This document shows positions 6,805 to 9,428 of a stretch of 9,428 bases of DNA, one piece after another. The notes beneath the pieces are model-generated. The model was not told the DNA's origin. It searched no databases and saw nothing but the letters and a program-made list of their open reading frames with translations. The number at the start of each line of letters is the position of its first letter. Within the stretch, counting starts at the first letter, position 1. The stretch lies in the NCBI GenBank assembly GCA_946615785.1, contig CAMOIA010000040.1:1-9428 (forward strand). The letters run 5' to 3'. Source of the stretch: an uncultured Clostridia bacterium (GTDB lineage: Bacteria; Bacillota; Clostridia; Christensenellales; Aristaeellaceae). Made by a program: the position numbers and the translations under genes.

Positions 6805-7439
6805 TCAACATCGCGCTGCCGAAAGGACGGCTTGGTGAGCAGGTTTACGGTCTGTTTGAAAAGGCCGGATACGGCTGCCCTTCCATTCGGGAAAAGAACC
6901 GCAAGCTGATCTTTGAAAGCCTGGACGGGAAAGTGAGCTATTTCTGGGTAAAGCCGTCCGATGTGGCCATTTACGTTGAACGAGGCGCGGCGGACATCGG
7001 CGTTGCGGGCAGCGATATTCTGCACGAATATCAGCCTGACCTTTTTGAAATCCTGGATCTTGGCGTCGGGGTCTGCCGCATGTGTGTGGCCGGGAAACCG
7101 GGTTTTGAACCGGATCCCTTCCGCCCCATCCGGGTCGCGACCAAGTTTCCGCGGACGGCAAAGGCCTATTACGGCGCGGCGTCCCGCGAAATCGACATTA
7201 TCAAACTGCACGGTTCCATTGAGATCGCGCCGCTGCTCGGCCTTTCGGACGTGATTGTGGACATCGTTGAAACCGGCGCGACCCTGAGGGAAAACGGCCT
7301 TGTGGTGCTTGAGGAGATTATGCCCATCAGCGCCAGGCTGATCGCAAACAAGGTGTCGGCGAAATTCCAGTTCGAAGCGATCGACCGTCTGCGGGCGGAC
7401 ATGGAGAAACAGCTTGGAGGAAAAAATGAAAACGTATGA
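6801..7439 (+). CDS. hisG: ATP phosphoribosyltransferase catalytic subunit, short form
   Basis: HisG joins ATP and PRPP to form phosphoribosyl-ATP, the committed step of histidine synthesis, in the cytosol. The start MINIALPKGRLG, the mid-domain GAADIGVAGSDIL (62-74) and the PRPP-binding loop DIVETGATL (154-162) are all present. At 212 residues it is the short form, which lacks the C-terminal histidine-binding domain and needs HisZ; hisZ is directly upstream. The ATG at 6801 overlaps the hisZ stop by 4 bases, with AAAGGA 9 bases upstream. The frame is open back to 6654 but those residues lie within hisZ and are not HisG-like. It overlaps hisD by 14 bases. Confidence 0.96.
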   Translation: MINIALPKGRLGEQVYGLFEKAGYGCPSIREKNRKLIFESLDGKVSYFWVKPSDVAIYVERGAADIGVAGSDILHEYQPDLFEILDLGVGVCRMCVAGKPGFEPDPFRPIRVATKFPRTAKAYYGAASREIDIIKLHGSIEIAPLLGLSDVIVDIVETGATLRENGLVVLEEIMPISARLIANKVSAKFQFEAIDRLRADMEKQLGGKNENV

Positions 7440-8706
7440 TATAGGGCAGATCAGTCTGAAGGATATTCTGAAACGCGATCAGGAGGAGACTGCTTCGATC
7501 GCGGATACGGTTTCTGAAATCATTGAAAAGGTTAAAACGGAGGGCGACGAAGCGCTTCGCGCTTTGTGCGCCAGGTTCGACGGCTGGGACGGCAGCGCCC
7601 TTGAAGTGACGGAAGATGAAATCCAGGCGGCGTTTGAAACGCTGGATTCTTCTCTCCTTGACGTCATGCGCACCGCTGCGGAAAACATCCGCGCCTATCA
7701 CGCACACCAGGTGCGCTCCGGATTTGTGATTCCGGGCGAAAACGGCACGGTGCTCGGGCAGATGGTGATTCCGATTGAAAAGGTGGGGCTTTATGTACCT
7801 GGCGGCACGGCTGCGTACCCAAGCACGGTTCTGATGGACGCCATTCCCGCAAAACTGGCAGGATGCCCGGAAATTGTGATCACGACCCCGGCAAAGGGCG
7901 GCGCCGTGCCGCCTGCGATCCTCGCGGCGGCCAGAATCGCCGGCGTGACGCACATTTATAAGGTCGGCGGCGCGCAGGCAATCGCCGCCCTGGCCTTTGG
8001 CACGCAGACCATTCCGAAGGTGGATAAGATCGTCGGGCCGGGCAACGCGTTTGTCGCGGAAGCAAAGCGCCAGGTGTACGGTATGGTTTCCATCGACATG
8101 ATCGCGGGCCCCAGCGAGATTCTGATCATTGCGGACGAAAAGTCCAACCCGGAGTACGTCGCCGCGGATCTTCTTTCGCAGGCGGAGCATGACAAAATGG
8201 CTTCGGCGGTCCTGATTACAACCAGCGCCGCCCTGGCCTCGGCAGTATCGGACGCGGTTGCCCGTCAGCTCCAAACGCTTCCGAGGGTGGAAATCGCCGC
8301 CGCGTCGATTGAAAACAACGGGAAGATCATCCTCGTGAAGGATCTGGACGAGGCGGTGGATATTTCCAATCAAATCGCGCCCGAACACCTTGAACTGTGC
8401 GTGGACGATCCGTTTGCGCTCATCGGCAAGGTCAAAAACGCAGGCTCCGTGTTTATGGGCAGGTTCTGTCCGGAAGCGCTCGGCGATTATCTGGCCGGTC
8501 CGAACCACACCCTGCCGACAAGCGGAACGGCGCGGTTTTCAAATCCCCTTTCCGTGGACGATTTCGTCAAGAAAACACAGTTCACCTATTATACCCGGGA
8601 GGCGCTCGACCGCGTCGCGGCGCCGATCGCGGCCTTTGCAAGAAGCGAAGGGCTGGAAGCCCATGCAAGGAGCGCTCTGATCCGCTCAGAAACGGAGAAA
8701 AAATGA
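7426..8706 (+). CDS. hisD: Histidinol dehydrogenase
   Basis: HisD is a zinc enzyme that oxidises histidinol to histidine in two NAD-dependent steps, the last of the pathway. The product has 426 residues, the usual length. The zinc ligands expected from the E. coli enzyme are all in place: Q252 and H255 (SQAEHD), D354 (LGDYLAGPNH) and H413 (EAHARS). The catalytic pair E320-H321 is in IAPEHLE. The signatures GLYVPGGTAAYPS (121-133), KVGGAQAIAALAFGT (179-193) and IVGPGNAFVAEAKR (202-215) are intact. ATG 7426 is chosen because GGAGG (7416-7420) lies 5 bases before it; an in-frame TTG at 7414 would overlap that site. It overlaps hisG by 14 bases and hisC by 4, so translation is probably coupled. 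Confidence 0.97.
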   Translation: MKTYDIGQISLKDILKRDQEETASIADTVSEIIEKVKTEGDEALRALCARFDGWDGSALEVTEDEIQAAFETLDSSLLDVMRTAAENIRAYHAHQVRSGFVIPGENGTVLGQMVIPIEKVGLYVPGGTAAYPSTVLMDAIPAKLAGCPEIVITTPAKGGAVPPAILAAARIAGVTHIYKVGGAQAIAALAFGTQTIPKVDKIVGPGNAFVAEAKRQVYGMVSIDMIAGPSEILIIADEKSNPEYVAADLLSQAEHDKMASAVLITTSAALASAVSDAVARQLQTLPRVEIAAASIENNGKIILVKDLDEAVDISNQIAPEHLELCVDDPFALIGKVKNAGSVFMGRFCPEALGDYLAGPNHTLPTSGTARFSNPLSVDDFVKKTQFTYYTREALDRVAAPIAAFARSEGLEAHARSALIRSETEKK

Positions 8707-9428
8707 GCCGATATCTGAAAGCCGCGTTTGCAGCGCTTGCCCCGTACGTACCGGGCGAGCAGCCCCGCGAACGAAAATACATCAAGCTGAACACCAACGA
8801 ATCCCCGTATCCGCCGCCGCAAAAGGTCGCTGACGCAGCGCTTGAAGCGGCAAAGACGCTCAGGCTGTATTCTGACCCGGAAAGTCACGCGCTCCGGGCG
8901 AAGGCGGCTGAGGTTTTCGGGGTCGGAATGGATGAAATCCTGATGACCAACGGTTCGGACGAAGCGCTGAATTTCGCGTTCATGGCCTTTGGCGACGCGG
9001 AGCATCCTTTCGTTTTTCCGAACCACACCTATGGGTTTTATTCGGTTTTGTGCAGGGCGAACGGAATCCCCTTCCGGACGATTCCCCTGAATGCGGATTT
9101 TACGGTGAACACGGAGGATTATCTGTCCGTACGGGGACACATCGTCCTTGCCAACCCGAATGCGCCGACCGGGATCGCGCTGAAAAAGAAGGAGATCGAG
9201 CGGATTCTTCAAGCGGACGAAAGCCGTGTTGTGATCGTCGACGAAGCCTATGCTGATTTCAGCGACGAAAACTGCCTGGACCTGATTCATACATACGAAA
9301 ACCTTCTCATCGTTCGCACCTTCTCCAAATCGCGGTCGCTCGCGGGCGCAAGACTTGGCTTTGCCGTCGGACAAGCGGCGCTGATCGACGATCTGCGGGC
9401 CATCGCGGACGCGCACCGCAAGGACGAG
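8703..9428 (+). CDS. hisC: Histidinol-phosphate aminotransferase (N-terminal part)
   Basis: HisC is a PLP enzyme of aminotransferase class I/II that makes histidinol phosphate from imidazole acetol phosphate and glutamate. The first 242 codons are present of about 350; the window end cuts the gene. Motifs are KLNTNESPYPPP (28-39), the PLP-phosphate segment NGSDEAL (83-89), Y110, ANPNAPTG (150-157), VDEAYADF (179-186), the PLP lysine K209 in TFSKSRSLAGARLGF, and R217. The start ATG 8703 overlaps the hisD stop (ATGA), with GGAG 5 bases upstream. The last eight or so residues (ADAHRKDE) do not look like the usual HisC continuation, often a KxSFNxY-type segment, so the end of the sequence deserves caution. 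The operon context supports HisC over other class I/II aminotransferases. Confidence 0.92.
   Translation, partial: MSRYLKAAFAALAPYVPGEQPRERKYIKLNTNESPYPPPQKVADAALEAAKTLRLYSDPESHALRAKAAEVFGVGMDEILMTNGSDEALNFAFMAFGDAEHPFVFPNHTYGFYSVLCRANGIPFRTIPLNADFTVNTEDYLSVRGHIVLANPNAPTGIALKKKEIERILQADESRVVIVDEAYADFSDENCLDLIHTYENLLIVRTFSKSRSLAGARLGFAVGQAALIDDLRAIADAHRKDE

Noticed and set aside
7327..8508. Long minus-strand open frame of 393 codons opposite hisD
   Set aside because: It is antisense to a complete hisD with all zinc ligands, is rich in Arg and His as shadow frames in GC-rich DNA are, and has no recognisable domain.
8589..9416. Minus-strand open frame of 275 codons opposite hisD and hisC
   Set aside because: It is antisense to two well-supported genes, with no ribosome binding site or family-like motif.

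Overview
The window holds chromosomal housekeeping genes from an anaerobic Bacillota, most likely class Clostridia. The pointers are: a TrpR-related YerC/YecD-type regulator; a short-form HisG encoded with a HisZ partner; a dxs-tlyA pair, a common Firmicutes neighbourhood; strong GGAGG ribosome binding sites; and compact operons with ATGA stop/start overlaps. The DNA looks moderately GC-rich. Both ends cut through genes, so this may be a whole metagenome contig. I see no rRNA, tRNA, CRISPR array, insertion sequence, phage gene or plasmid function.

Layout. (1) 1-587, plus strand: the C-terminal part of a sugar-importer ATPase of the MsmX/UgpC/MalK type, closed by a terminator with a UUCG loop. 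(2) 691-2481, minus strand: a 596-residue protein with a zinc ribbon, one membrane helix and outside beta domains. Its own terminator lies back to back with the first. (3) 2579-5295, plus strand: a promoter, then dxs (first step of the MEP isoprenoid pathway) overlapping tlyA (rRNA 2'-O-methyltransferase), ending in a terminator. (4) 5341-9428, plus strand: a promoter with a symmetrical operator-like element, then a histidine operon: a TrpR-family regulator, hisZ, hisG, hisD and hisC (cut by the window end).

How it works together. HisZ and the short HisG should form the ATP phosphoribosyltransferase that starts histidine synthesis. HisC acts late as histidinol-phosphate aminotransferase, and HisD makes the final two oxidations to histidine. 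The regulator is the first gene of the operon and sits behind a promoter with inverted repeats, with no T-box or histidine leader peptide visible. Repression by this TrpR-like protein is therefore the simplest regulatory model, and it is an inference.

Most of the window is ordinary. The points worth a second look are the operator next to the TrpR-like gene, a His in place of the usual substrate-site Arg in Dxs, the zinc-ribbon surface protein, and the unusual last residues of the partial HisC. I found no clear sign of a wholly new biological system.
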